Source: an uncultured Chloroflexota bacterium (GTDB lineage Bacteria > Chloroflexota > Anaerolineae > Anaerolineales > Villigracilaceae). From it: a stretch of DNA of 64,000 nucleotides. Under the pieces are notes generated by a model, which did no database searches, had not been told where the DNA came from, and saw nothing but the letters and a program-made list of their open reading frames with translations. The translations under genes and the position numbers were made by a program. The DNA is taken from assembly GCA_903914955.1 (NCBI GenBank), contig CAIWRB010000345.1, positions 1-64,000 on the forward strand, in the 5' to 3' direction. Shown one piece after another: positions 29,541 to 39,487 of the stretch (position 1 is its first letter; every line of letters begins with the position of its first letter).

Positions 29541-30740
29541 ATGACAAATAAAAAAAAGGGCGTGATCGGTATTCTGACCGGGGGTGGTGATGTGCCGGGA
29601 TTAAACCCTGCCATTCGTGCGGTGACTATTCGTGCATTGCGTGAAGGCTATCAAGTGGTGGGTTTTCGCCGTGGATGGGGCGGTCTGGTGGATATGATCC
29701 GCGAGAAAGATGCTGATAATGGCAATAATTATCAGTTCCTGACTGAGGAGATAGTCAACCGCGCAGGCCGAACAGGTGGTACATTTCTACACACCTCACG
29801 CACGAATCCGAGCAAGATCAAGCAGGCGGATGTGCCTGATCATTTGCAGGATAAGTATGCTGAAGAGAGGAATGACCTAACTCCCGAAGTGCTCAAGAAT
29901 CTCGCTTTTCTGGGTGTGGATTATTTGATCCCGATCGGCGGTGATGATACTCTCAGTTACGGAGTCCGTTTGTACAAGGAAGGCTTTAAGGTGGTTGCGA
30001 TTCCGAAAACGATGGATAATGATGTACCCGGTACAGATTATTGTATTGGTTTTAGTACGTGTGTGACCCGCACCATTTCACTCACCAACAGCTTGCGGAC
30101 GATCGCCGGTTCGCACGAACGCTTTTTGGTTCTTGAGGTTTTTGGTCGTTACGCAGGCTATACGGCCATGATCCCCACCATGGCTGGGGCTGCAAACCGT
30201 TGCGTGATTCCAGAATATAAATTTAATATTGACCATCTGACAGAAGTGATGGTGAAAGACCGCGACGCGAATCCCAGTCATTATTCGGTACTGCTTATTT
30301 CAGAAGGAGCCATGTACGAAGGCGGCGAAATGATATTTAAGGATGGAACCACCGACGCCTACGGTCATGCCAAATTGGGTGGGATCGGCGATCTGGTTTC
30401 GGCGCAGATCAAGGATCGTTCAGCAAAATACAATAAAGGTAAGACCGTGGATGTAGTCAACCAGAAACTGGGTTATATGGTGCGCGGCGGCGACCCGGAT
30501 GCGATCGACTCAATTGTCCCGATGGCATTTGGCAACCTGGCGCTCGATCTTGTTTTGAGTGGTATTCATGGAAGGCTTGTGGTTTTGAAGAATGGCCGTT
30601 ACGACAATATGCCTTTGGACATTGTTACCTCAACGAAAAAGATTGTGGATGTAAATCACTTTTACGATACCGATCGCTATCGTCCTAAATATGAAAACTT
30701 TGAGATGAAACCGCTCTTCATCATGACCAGTGAATTGTAA
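29541..30740 (+). CDS. pfp: 6-phosphofructokinase, PPi-type active-site signature
   Basis: GILTGGGDVPGLNPAIR; IGGDDTLSYG; PKTMDNDVPGTDYCIGFSTCV. Confidence 0.88.
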   Translation: MTNKKKGVIGILTGGGDVPGLNPAIRAVTIRALREGYQVVGFRRGWGGLVDMIREKDADNGNNYQFLTEEIVNRAGRTGGTFLHTSRTNPSKIKQADVPDHLQDKYAEERNDLTPEVLKNLAFLGVDYLIPIGGDDTLSYGVRLYKEGFKVVAIPKTMDNDVPGTDYCIGFSTCVTRTISLTNSLRTIAGSHERFLVLEVFGRYAGYTAMIPTMAGAANRCVIPEYKFNIDHLTEVMVKDRDANPSHYSVLLISEGAMYEGGEMIFKDGTTDAYGHAKLGGIGDLVSAQIKDRSAKYNKGKTVDVVNQKLGYMVRGGDPDAIDSIVPMAFGNLALDLVLSGIHGRLVVLKNGRYDNMPLDIVTSTKKIVDVNHFYDTDRYRPKYENFEMKPLFIMTSEL

Positions 30741-30759
30741 ATATCAGGTAATAATTCTC

Positions 30760-30804
30760 AGCATTACAAACTTATCTGCCATCTGCAGATAAGTTTGTAA
30801 TGCT
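30760..30804 (+). terminator. Intrinsic terminator after pfp
   Basis: agcattacaaacttatctgc-catct-gcagataagtttgtaatgct, 20-bp perfect stem then tatttt. Confidence 0.8.
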
Positions 30805-30888
30805 TATTTTGCGTGATCTTCTAAATCTGCGGAAAAAAAGCGACAATAATATTTTTTTAAACAGGAATTTAATTGATTATAGACCTGA

Positions 30889-30906
30889 TTGGGTATAATT
30901 ACCCAA
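30889..30906. promoter_or_regulatory. Palindrome overlapping a TATAAT -10 upstream of the first UbiA-like gene
   Basis: ttgggta-taat-tacccaa; TATAAT at 30894-30899. Confidence 0.4.
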
Positions 30907-30927
30907 ACTTTTTTTGAGGAGTGTAAT

Positions 30928-31944
30928 ATGAATTTTGCAATGTGGAAAAAGGCATTGACAGTGATCCCCAATGTCTCAAAACAGGAATGGGACGAACTTG
31001 ATGTCATCTCGAAATGGCTGATCTCCACCCGCGCGGCAGTGCTCGTGATGACCTTCATCTCAGCAGCACTCGCGGGATTATTCGCCTGGCGTGCGGGCTC
31101 GTTCAGCTTTGTACCATGGATCGCGCTCGCCTTTGGGTTGCTTCTAGCACATGCCAGCAATAATATATTCAACGATTACACCGATTACGTGCGCGGTGTG
31201 GACAAAGATAATTACTACCGCACATTGTACGGTGCGCAACCCGTCGCCGACGGGCTGATGACCAAACGCCAGCATCTCACTTATTTTGCTGTGACAGGCC
31301 TGATCGCGCTGGCCTTTGGTCTTTACTTGATCTGGTATACAGGTTTCGGCAATACCACCACTTGGGTTTTGCTTGGCCTTGGTGCATTCTTTGTTTTATT
31401 TTACACATGGCCGCTCAAAGGAATGGCCCTGGGCGAGCTCGCGGTACTCATCGTTTGGGGACCGTTGATGATCGGCGGCGGATATTATGTGTTGACGGGT
31501 CATTGGGATTGGAATGTGACGATTGCCAGCCTTCCTTATGTGCTTGGTGTGACGACGGTTATTTTTGGCAAACACATTGATAAGATCATTCCCGATACGC
31601 AGAAGAAAATCCATACCCTGCCTGTGGTGATTGGAGAGAAAGCCGCGCGTTATACAGTTTTGGCGATGATGATCGTCCCTTATTTTCTAACCGCATATTT
31701 GATCGCCACGAGATTCTTCACGCCAGTTATGGCAATTGTTCTATTCGCGATTCCCGCTTTCCTGAAAATTTACCCCATCTTCCTGAAGCCCAAGCCTGAG
31801 ACTGCTCCTGAAGGCCAACTTGGCTGGCCATTGTATTTTGTTGGGTACGCATTCTACAACAATCGAACATTCGGCTCGCTCTTTATGTTGGGGTTGTTGG
31901 TTGATGCGGCATTGAGAATTTTCGTGCCGACATTTTGGCCATAA
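30928..31944 (+). CDS. UbiA-superfamily prenyltransferase-like protein (copy 1)
   Basis: NNIFNDYTDYVRGVDKDNYYRT and GKHIDKIIPDTQ Asp motifs; multi-TM; ATG 30928. Confidence 0.75.
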   Translation: MNFAMWKKALTVIPNVSKQEWDELDVISKWLISTRAAVLVMTFISAALAGLFAWRAGSFSFVPWIALAFGLLLAHASNNIFNDYTDYVRGVDKDNYYRTLYGAQPVADGLMTKRQHLTYFAVTGLIALAFGLYLIWYTGFGNTTTWVLLGLGAFFVLFYTWPLKGMALGELAVLIVWGPLMIGGGYYVLTGHWDWNVTIASLPYVLGVTTVIFGKHIDKIIPDTQKKIHTLPVVIGEKAARYTVLAMMIVPYFLTAYLIATRFFTPVMAIVLFAIPAFLKIYPIFLKPKPETAPEGQLGWPLYFVGYAFYNNRTFGSLFMLGLLVDAALRIFVPTFWP

Positions 31945-32013
31945 AATTTTTGGCTTTGGAAAAGTCTCGGAGGATACCAAAAATCCTTCGAGACTTTTGT
32001 GCCAAAAAAATTT
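31944..32013. terminator. Long two-tier terminator hairpin
   Basis: inner aaaagtctcggaggat/atccttcgagactttt (31960-31975/31983-31998), outer aaatttttggc/gccaaaaaaattt. Confidence 0.75.
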
Positions 32014-32193
32014 CATGCGTGCCCAGATCTGCAATTTGAAGTAAAATCAAATTAGGATATTTTTCATCCGAAGATAAATTTTGACATGAAAATAACGGAG
32101 TCGGCGTGATATATGGATTGGCAAAAAATCACAAGGAATACAGGCTTAATAAAATTATCGCAAGGTAATTGAGCGGAATCAGGTGGAGAAAAA

Positions 32194-32994
32194 ATGAGAT
32201 TCGTTAATCGGTCATTGGGAATATTTGCGATAATTAGTATTACTATAGGATTGTTTGTTTCAAGTTGTACTTCTAAGGATGGCTTGCCAGATGAACGGAC
32301 TCCAATAATTACAAGCGACCCCACAGCCGCATCTACCCCAGTAATTACAAGCACACCGATTCTTGATGCCACAGCTGCTCTTGTGGCAACCGCAGGTATA
32401 CCTCCCATTGAGATTTTTAAGAATATCGTTTCTGATGATAATTATTTGAAAGATTGCAAGGCAATGTATCCTGTTGCTTCCGAACAACAAGCGGGGTTTC
32501 ATGAGGTTTATCCAGGTGTCAGCACTGAGAACGATATTATGGATCAGCTTGGAGATTCATATGAGAATTTTGAATCCAATAAGGGGAAGCAATATTTCTA
32601 TTTCGATTTTAGTACAAGCCATGCTTACAGTTTTTTTGTTATAAATAATACGGTTGATGATATCGATATAATTTCTGATTTGGAAGTTTTGACCTCCCTT
32701 CAAAAAATTCTTGAAAAATTCGGATGCCCCGATTTTTTTATTGCTGTTGCATTAAACAAAGACGATCTTGACGCTTCTCTTAATTACAACAAGGTATTTA
32801 TGGTTTATCTTGACGCTGGTATAAGAGTTAGGTTCGATGGTTTTCCAATTAAATATTCAGACATTCCCAGTTTGATGAGTTTTGTAAAGCCAGGCTCTTT
32901 CAACGATTTTCTTGAACTTGAATCTGATTTAGCTACGGGTTTTTTAATATCCAAATCCTCACTTCCAATTTCATTTTCAGAGGCAGTCAGGTAA
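32194..32994 (+). CDS. Hypothetical lipoprotein
   Basis: ITIGLFVSSCTSKDG lipobox, Thr/Pro-rich linker. Confidence 0.7.
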   Translation: MRFVNRSLGIFAIISITIGLFVSSCTSKDGLPDERTPIITSDPTAASTPVITSTPILDATAALVATAGIPPIEIFKNIVSDDNYLKDCKAMYPVASEQQAGFHEVYPGVSTENDIMDQLGDSYENFESNKGKQYFYFDFSTSHAYSFFVINNTVDDIDIISDLEVLTSLQKILEKFGCPDFFIAVALNKDDLDASLNYNKVFMVYLDAGIRVRFDGFPIKYSDIPSLMSFVKPGSFNDFLELESDLATGFLISKSSLPISFSEAVR

Positions 32995-33324
32995 TTTATC
33001 CTGGTTGATTCTTGTTGTGGCAGTCGGTCGGAAAGTATTTAGAATTTATCTTTCATCCTTAATAGTGATAATGTTTGCTCTTTCAAGGCTGATAACAAAA
33101 ATAAGAATCAAATTAATCCTTTTTAATTGAGTCTTTATAATGCCGTCTTTTCCTTATTCACGCATAAGTACCCTATTTCACAAAACGGTTGTATAATCCC
33201 GCACGTTCAAAGTTTTTGTTTACAAAAGAGTCTTTTTGGAAGATAACCACCACGAGACTTCGGTACCAAGACACGTTTTTTTAGCGTAAACACCAGGCTA
33301 CTGCATTACTTAAGGAGAAAGAAA

Positions 33325-34479
33325 ATGCACATTAACTTTGCCATGTGGCGCAAGGCCTCATGGGAACTTATAAAAATGGATGATAAGAAAGAGTGGGATG
33401 CGCTCGATGTCATTTCGAAGTGGCTGATCGCCACCCGTTCCGCAGTGACTACGGTCACGATCTATTCCTGCATTATCGCAGGCTTTCTCGCCTGGCGCTA
33501 TGGATATTTTTCATGGCTGCCGTGGATCATTCTGACCCTTGGCTTGTTCATCGCGCACGGAACGAACAACCTGCTCAATGATTACACCGATTTCTCGCGC
33601 GGTGTGGATAATGACAACTACTTCCGCACACAGTATGGTGTGCATCCACTCGTGCAGAAATTCTGGACGAAGGATAATCAGATCAAGTGGTTCATTGGCA
33701 GCGGAGTACTTGCCACACTTTCAGGTTTGTTCGCCTTGTTCTATACTAATTTTAATCCATACATTATCAGTCTGTTCGCATTCGGCGCGCTGGTCCTGCT
33801 TTTCTATACCTGGCCGTTTAAATATTGGGGGATAGGCGAGTTATCCATTTTCCTGATCTGGGGCCCGATCATGATCGGGAGCGTGTATCTTGTGCTCGTT
33901 CTTGGTGCCCTCGGAAATAGTGTTGATATGTCCAATGTTTTGCCAGCCGTGTTCAAGGTTGCGCTTGCGGGCGTCCCCTTTGGTTTGAGCGTTGCCAGCA
34001 TCAACATAGGCAAACACATTGACAAAATGGAAGACGACAAGAAGAAGGGCGTCGGCACATTTCCAGTGCGTGTTGGTCAGACTTTTGCGCGTTACACAAA
34101 TATCGCTTCGATCCTAATTGCATATGGCGTAGTCATTTATCTTGTTGCTACAGGATATTTTTCCACGTTGATGTTGTTAGTCATCTTCGCCGCGCAGCGC
34201 GCAATGTATGCTGTTGCGGTGTTGTCCAAGCCGCGTCCAGATGCAGCGCCTAAAGGGTTTGAGTCCTTCTGGCCAACCTGGTTTTCTGGTTTCTGCTTCT
34301 ATCACAACCGTATGTTTGGCGGTCTTTTCATTCTTGGTATTTTTCTCGATACCGTTGCCCGCAAAATAGAAATGCCGATCAATTCCAATATGCTTGGTGC
34401 CATTGCCTTGAGTATTGGATTGATCTACGCAGTTGTCCAAATGCAAATGGCGAAAGCCAAGGCCAAACCAATCGCGTAA
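33325..34479 (+). CDS. UbiA-superfamily prenyltransferase-like protein (copy 2)
   Basis: NNLLNDYTDFSRGVDNDNYFRTQYG; NIGKHIDKMEDDKKKGVGTFPVRVG; clear paralog of 30928-31944. Confidence 0.75.
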   Translation: MHINFAMWRKASWELIKMDDKKEWDALDVISKWLIATRSAVTTVTIYSCIIAGFLAWRYGYFSWLPWIILTLGLFIAHGTNNLLNDYTDFSRGVDNDNYFRTQYGVHPLVQKFWTKDNQIKWFIGSGVLATLSGLFALFYTNFNPYIISLFAFGALVLLFYTWPFKYWGIGELSIFLIWGPIMIGSVYLVLVLGALGNSVDMSNVLPAVFKVALAGVPFGLSVASINIGKHIDKMEDDKKKGVGTFPVRVGQTFARYTNIASILIAYGVVIYLVATGYFSTLMLLVIFAAQRAMYAVAVLSKPRPDAAPKGFESFWPTWFSGFCFYHNRMFGGLFILGIFLDTVARKIEMPINSNMLGAIALSIGLIYAVVQMQMAKAKAKPIA

Positions 34480-34509
34480 GTTTTCATGTAAACGAATCCC
34501 CAAGGGTCT

Positions 34510-35262
34510 TCAAGACCATTGGGGATTTCCTTCTTTAATTACCAAATCCTCGATCTCCAGCCATTCTTCCTTCCCCTCCAAAACCCCAAACGCGATCCTG
34601 CCTTCTGGCGTAAATGCCGCATATTGATTATCGATCCAGATGATGATTCCCAATGGTGGATTTGGACTTATAGGCGACTCAAACACTGGTGCATCATCCA
34701 CATACCAAACAACGCGCTTCGGACTCCACTCGAGCCTGTATGCGTGCCATTGAGTGACATCCACGCTGAGGGCGAGCGAGTCTTCGTCAATTACCTTACT
34801 CAATATTTTCCTGGCTGTCGCGCGAAGCGGTGAAAAGGGGAGCATAAATCCTGCGAGAATCAACAATGGATGAAATTTTGGCGAACGAAATGTTTGCGCT
34901 AAAAATCCCTGCGCGGGTTTGTCATTGGTAAATGATAAATAATTTTGTGGAGAAGCCGAGAAGAACCAGACCGTATTCGGCAAGGCAGGCAATCGAAACG
35001 GATTCCCGCCGAACCCAAGTGACATTCCAAATGGATCATTCCACAATCCGAAGCCCCATGTCCCGGCGGTGGAACTGCTTGAGATTTTTGCGCGAAGGCT
35101 GAGGCTTAAAGTCTGATGCGGAAATTTATGCCGAGGGAGTTGAGAATAGTCATCGAGCTGGGCATCCCGATAGCCAAGAGAATCTCCTTTCTGTATTCCC
35201 AATCTCCAACCGTTTTTTACCCTTTCAATTTTTGCGCCGCGAGTCGCTCTTCCAATCATCAT
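34510..35262 (-). CDS. Concanavalin-like / GH16-like family protein
   Basis: WHAYRLEWSPKRVVWYVDDAPVFESP. Confidence 0.5.
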   Translation of the reverse strand: MMIGRATRGAKIERVKNGWRLGIQKGDSLGYRDAQLDDYSQLPRHKFPHQTLSLSLRAKISSSSTAGTWGFGLWNDPFGMSLGFGGNPFRLPALPNTVWFFSASPQNYLSFTNDKPAQGFLAQTFRSPKFHPLLILAGFMLPFSPLRATARKILSKVIDEDSLALSVDVTQWHAYRLEWSPKRVVWYVDDAPVFESPISPNPPLGIIIWIDNQYAAFTPEGRIAFGVLEGKEEWLEIEDLVIKEGNPQWS

Positions 35263-36146
35263 CCTTGCCTATTCACCATCCAAATACCAAACAAAATTAC
35301 CGCGCCGCCCAAAACCGAAATGAGCGTGATCTGTTCATTCAAAATCAGGGCCGCCACCAGCATGCTCGTCAGCGGCTCGACAAAAAGGAACGCACCTGTT
35401 TGCGCGGCTGGCAGTTGACTGAGCGCGTCGAACCAAGCAATATAGGCGAAGCCTGTGGTGAAGATGCCGAGGAAGATCATCGCGATCCAGCCTCGTGAAT
35501 CAAGCAGAGGAATTTCTGTGTAGCTTTTGTTTGCAAAAAACGCCACAGATGTGATCAGCCAGCCGATGGTCATCACCCAAAAAGTCATGCGTGTGGATGG
35601 ATGATCCTTTAATCCGCGTCGTGAGAGAATGGAAAATACTGCCCAGTTGACCGAGCTGATCAGGATGAGAAAATCACCAGTTGTGCCAAACCTCCCGCCG
35701 ATGAGTGTAGTGAGATCACCTTTGCTCACGACTGCCAGTACACCGATCATCGCAAGTACGATCCCCGAGGATTGCAGGAGATTTAGTTTTTCCTTTAGGA
35801 CCATCCATCCCAAAATAGCGATGAATGCGGGTGATGTGGAAACGATCCACGCAGTGGTTGTAGCTTGTGCGGTTTTCAACCCGTTGGATTGCAGCCATTG
35901 ATGGAAAGAAATTCCCAAAAAACCAAGCAGTGTGAAATATAACCATTCACTGCCTTTTGGAAATGCAAATTGTTTGCGAATGAGAACTGCGAATAATAGT
36001 ATGGGAATACCCATTACAAAACGCAGCCAGACCACCGCGATGGGGGAGATTTGTCCCACGGCGATTTTGGTGGCGATGAATGATGCGCCCCATACGATCA
36101 CTGCGAATAGGGCTTCAAGAAATGGAAGGAGTATTGTTTTGTGCAT
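35259..36146 (-). CDS. EamA/DMT-family transporter
   Basis: ALFAVIVWGASFIATKIAVGQISPIAVVWLRF; two EamA repeats; start ATG at 36146. Confidence 0.85.
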   Translation of the reverse strand: MHKTILLPFLEALFAVIVWGASFIATKIAVGQISPIAVVWLRFVMGIPILLFAVLIRKQFAFPKGSEWLYFTLLGFLGISFHQWLQSNGLKTAQATTTAWIVSTSPAFIAILGWMVLKEKLNLLQSSGIVLAMIGVLAVVSKGDLTTLIGGRFGTTGDFLILISSVNWAVFSILSRRGLKDHPSTRMTFWVMTIGWLITSVAFFANKSYTEIPLLDSRGWIAMIFLGIFTTGFAYIAWFDALSQLPAAQTGAFLFVEPLTSMLVAALILNEQITLISVLGGAVILFGIWMVNRQG

Positions 36147-36168
36147 TTGATCCTGGATGATTTTGAAA

Positions 36169-39100
36169 TTAGCTTTTGAAGTTTTCCAATAACCTTTGAT
36201 AAAGCGCTTCCGTTGCAGGCAAAGGTTCCATATCCAGTTCTTTTGCAAGCACGCGTTTCATTTCCTGATATTGATTGATCAGCCCTGCGCGGTCACCTAA
36301 TGCGGCATAGGCACGTAAGACCTGGCACTGCAATTCTTCCTGTAAATTATCAACCCTCAAGGCGCGCTCAAGCAATTCAATGGAACGTGTGTATCGCCGA
36401 TGCGCATGATGATGATCGGCGAGTGCTCGCAACGAACCAAGATATGCCTTTGTTAACCGCCTGCGTTCGGGGAAGATCCAATCGTAATAAAAGTTTTGCA
36501 AATATTCGCCGTTATATAAATTTATTGCTTGTTCGTAAAAATGCGCGGTGGCCTCATCGTCTGTGCTGGCTCGGGCTTTGGCGAGAGCGGAGTCGAATTC
36601 GTCCACGTCGATCGTGAAGCGCGCTGCATCGATGCGGTAATCGCCTGCCTCCATAAGAATCAAACGCGGAGAATTTTCTTTTATCTTCAGGGCACTTCTC
36701 AACCGGGAGAGAGCAGTATGAAAAGCTGTCAATCCACGTCCGCCTTTTTCCGCCCAGATGCCGTCGAAGACTCGATCCGCTGGAATGCGTTCGCCGCGAA
36801 AAGTGATGAAATAGGCGAGCATGTCTCTTGCTTTGGTGGAGACCCAACGTTCCTGTGAGATCTCTTCAGGTCCGGCAAAGACTTGAAAAGTCCCAAGAGT
36901 TTTGATACGGATCACAGATTGATTCGGAATTGTGATCGTCGCGAGTTTCTTTTTGCCTGGTTGATTTTCAATCACCCGTTCCAAGAACGCGCCTTTATAA
37001 CCGGCATCCGCCAGCGCATTACATACTATGCGGCTGCGTTCGCCCTGGTCAATGAAAAGCTGAAAGGCTTTGGTTGGCTCGATCAAATCCAATGCTTTAC
37101 GGGCATGGGTGATGCCTGTTTCCTTGCGGTTTGTCACGAGGTGAATATAAGCAAGTCCGAAATAAACCATCGCCAGGGGCACACGGAATTGTCTTCGTTC
37201 GCCGGTTTCAGCGAGATCGCTAAAAAGGTTTTCGGCACGGTTAAGTTCGTTATTTTCGAGGGCGACATCTGCAAGTACGCTGCGGCACACAAATGCTTCA
37301 TAAGTATCGGGGCTGCCTGTGTAAGCCCATAACGCGCCTTCGGCTAATTGCCAGGCTTCGTCTACACGTCCCTGACCGTATAAGTTATAAGCCAGATAGC
37401 CTGTCGCCATTAATTGTTCGTATGATGCAATGCCCAGCTGTTGCGCAAGCTCCACCGATTGGCGGAGTGCGGCTTCAGCGCGCGCGGTTTCACCAAAACG
37501 GGTCAATACATTGCCAAGAGCGGTGTACGCGGCAGGCAGTAATTCATTCAGATGCAGTGTTTGCGAAATTTCAAGTCCACGTTCGGCGTAGCGTAGTGCG
37601 GTTTCAAATTCCCGCCAGTATAAATGCGGCGTGACCAATAAGATGCAAGCCTGCGCTGCTATCGGCGAAAGTTCATCGGGCGCAAGACGCAAGGCTTCCT
37701 GTGCATGTTTGGCTGCGGAGATCGGGTCGCCATGCCACCAACAGATTTGTCCCAGGGACTGAATGAAATTAGCGCGCGACAGAGCCGAAAGCCCGTTAGA
37801 TTTCCGCGCCTCTTCAACCGCTTGCTCAGCCAATTCGCGGCCGCGGTCCATACTGCTTAAGAAGCCTGTTGTTTTGGCAAGTGCCATCAAAGCTTCGGCG
37901 CGGGCGGTATGATCGTCTAACGGTGCAACTTTTAAGGCTTGTTCTGAAAGGGTTTCTGCTTGACGATAATTTCCCTGCGCGCGGTACACTTCGGCGAGTT
38001 TCGTCAATGCGCGGCTCATGCCCGATCTGTTTTTCTGATTTGCAAAACTTGCGCGCGCATCTTCATAAGATGTAACTGCCAAGCCCGCTTCTCCAAGCCT
38101 GCGGTGCGCGTTTCCGTTTTGAAGTAATAATTCAGGATTGGTGCGCAAGGTTTCGGCAGGCATCATGTTCAGATAGCGATGCAATACTTCAACACGGCCG
38201 CGTTCGACATAATCTGCGGCGAAGATGGATGCAACCCGCGCAGCGGATTCGTGATCTTGTGCAGATATATATTGGAGGAAAGCAGCCTCAACTTCATTAT
38301 GGGATTCGTAATATGCGCCCGCGCGTCTTTCTAAAACTGTAACCTGCTCGCCATTCTCACGGCGTAATCTACTCTGTAGGAATTCGCGAAAGAGAAAGTG
38401 GTATTGATACCAGCGCAACTTGTCATCCAGACTGGTGAGGAATAAATTCTCGCGTTCCAATTCTTCGAGCATATCCTGGGAATTTTTTATCCCCGCCACA
38501 GCATTGCATGAGTCTGCATCCATTTGAGATAGGATGGATGTTTGCAGCAGGAAGGATTGTCGTGCTTCAGGCTGGCGGCGGAATACTTCCTCTGCGAGAT
38601 AATCAAATACAAAACGATTTGAGCCGCTTAATGATGTGACAATTTCACGCGCTGATTCAGCATCCCGCCCAGCCAGTGAACTGCGGACAATTTGCAAAGC
38701 TGCAGCCCAGCCTTCCGTCTTTTGACTCAGCGTACTTAAGCTTTCAGAAGATAGATCGGGAACTTCGCGGCGAAGCAATGTAGCCACTTCATCATCATTA
38801 AAGCGCAGGTCATTGGCGCGTAATTCAGATAACAATCCGCGGGCGCGTAGACGTGCCAGCGCGAGAGGGGGATCAGTTCGCGTGGAAATGATCAGGTGCA
38901 GGACGGGTGGTGCGTTTTCTAATAGATAGTCTAATAGTTGGTGAACAATCGGACTCGTAACAAAGTGATAATCATCAAGGGTAAGGATGAGTGAATCATT
39001 TATTTGCTCCGAAAGTTCGTTAATGAGAACCGTGAGTACGCGGCGCGAGTCCACACCTGATTCAGCGCTGTTCAGCAGGGATTGGGCGTTTTGCCCGATC

Positions 39101-39394
39101 TTATTTGTTTTTTTACTCGTTGTTCGCATACGTCGAATCGATTCAATCAGGTGGGACAGAAAAACTGTCGGGTCGGAATCAGATTCCTCGAGCTGGTACC
39201 AGGCGGCGGGGCCGGAGTGAGTGTTGAAAAAATCCGCCAGCAGGATGGTCTTGCCATATCCAGGCGGCGCGGAAACGAGCGTGAGGCGCTGTCTCATGTG
39301 ATTATCCAGCAATTGAATTAAATGCGGGCGCGGTAAATATCCAGCACTGGGCGGCGGGGAAAATTTTGTGTTCAGCAGGGGAGAGGGTTTCATG
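36169..39394 (-). CDS. MalT-like transcriptional regulator with NTPase, TPR and BTAD-type C-terminal region
   Basis: MKPSPLLNTKFSPPPSAGYLPRPHLIQLLDNHMRQRLTLVSAPPGYGKTILLADFF; C-terminal IRIKTLGTFQVFAGPEEI ... QALRADNLQEEL-type BTAD layout; start trimmed to 39394. Confidence 0.82.
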
Positions 39395-39418
39395 CTTTGG
39401 GAATTATATCCGCTAATG

Positions 39419-39441
39419 GTTTGCAAACTTTCTGCAAACCC
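39419..39441. promoter_or_regulatory. Inverted repeat in the divergent regulator/ABC promoter region
   Basis: ggtttgca-aactttc-tgcaaacc. Confidence 0.45.
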
Positions 39442-39487
39442 GCTGTGATAGGATTGCTCAAATTCGCCCAACCAAATAGGAGAAGCT

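Noticed and set aside
32302-32352. Direct repeat ccaataattacaagc / ccagtaattacaagc
   Set aside because: Encodes a repeated Thr/Pro-rich lipoprotein linker (PIITSDPTAASTPVITSTP); common slippage product.
36170-36250. Extended EamA ORF overlapping the regulator
   Set aside because: EamA homology starts at MHKTILLPFLEALFAVIVWG (36146); the upstream part is read-through of the regulator's end.
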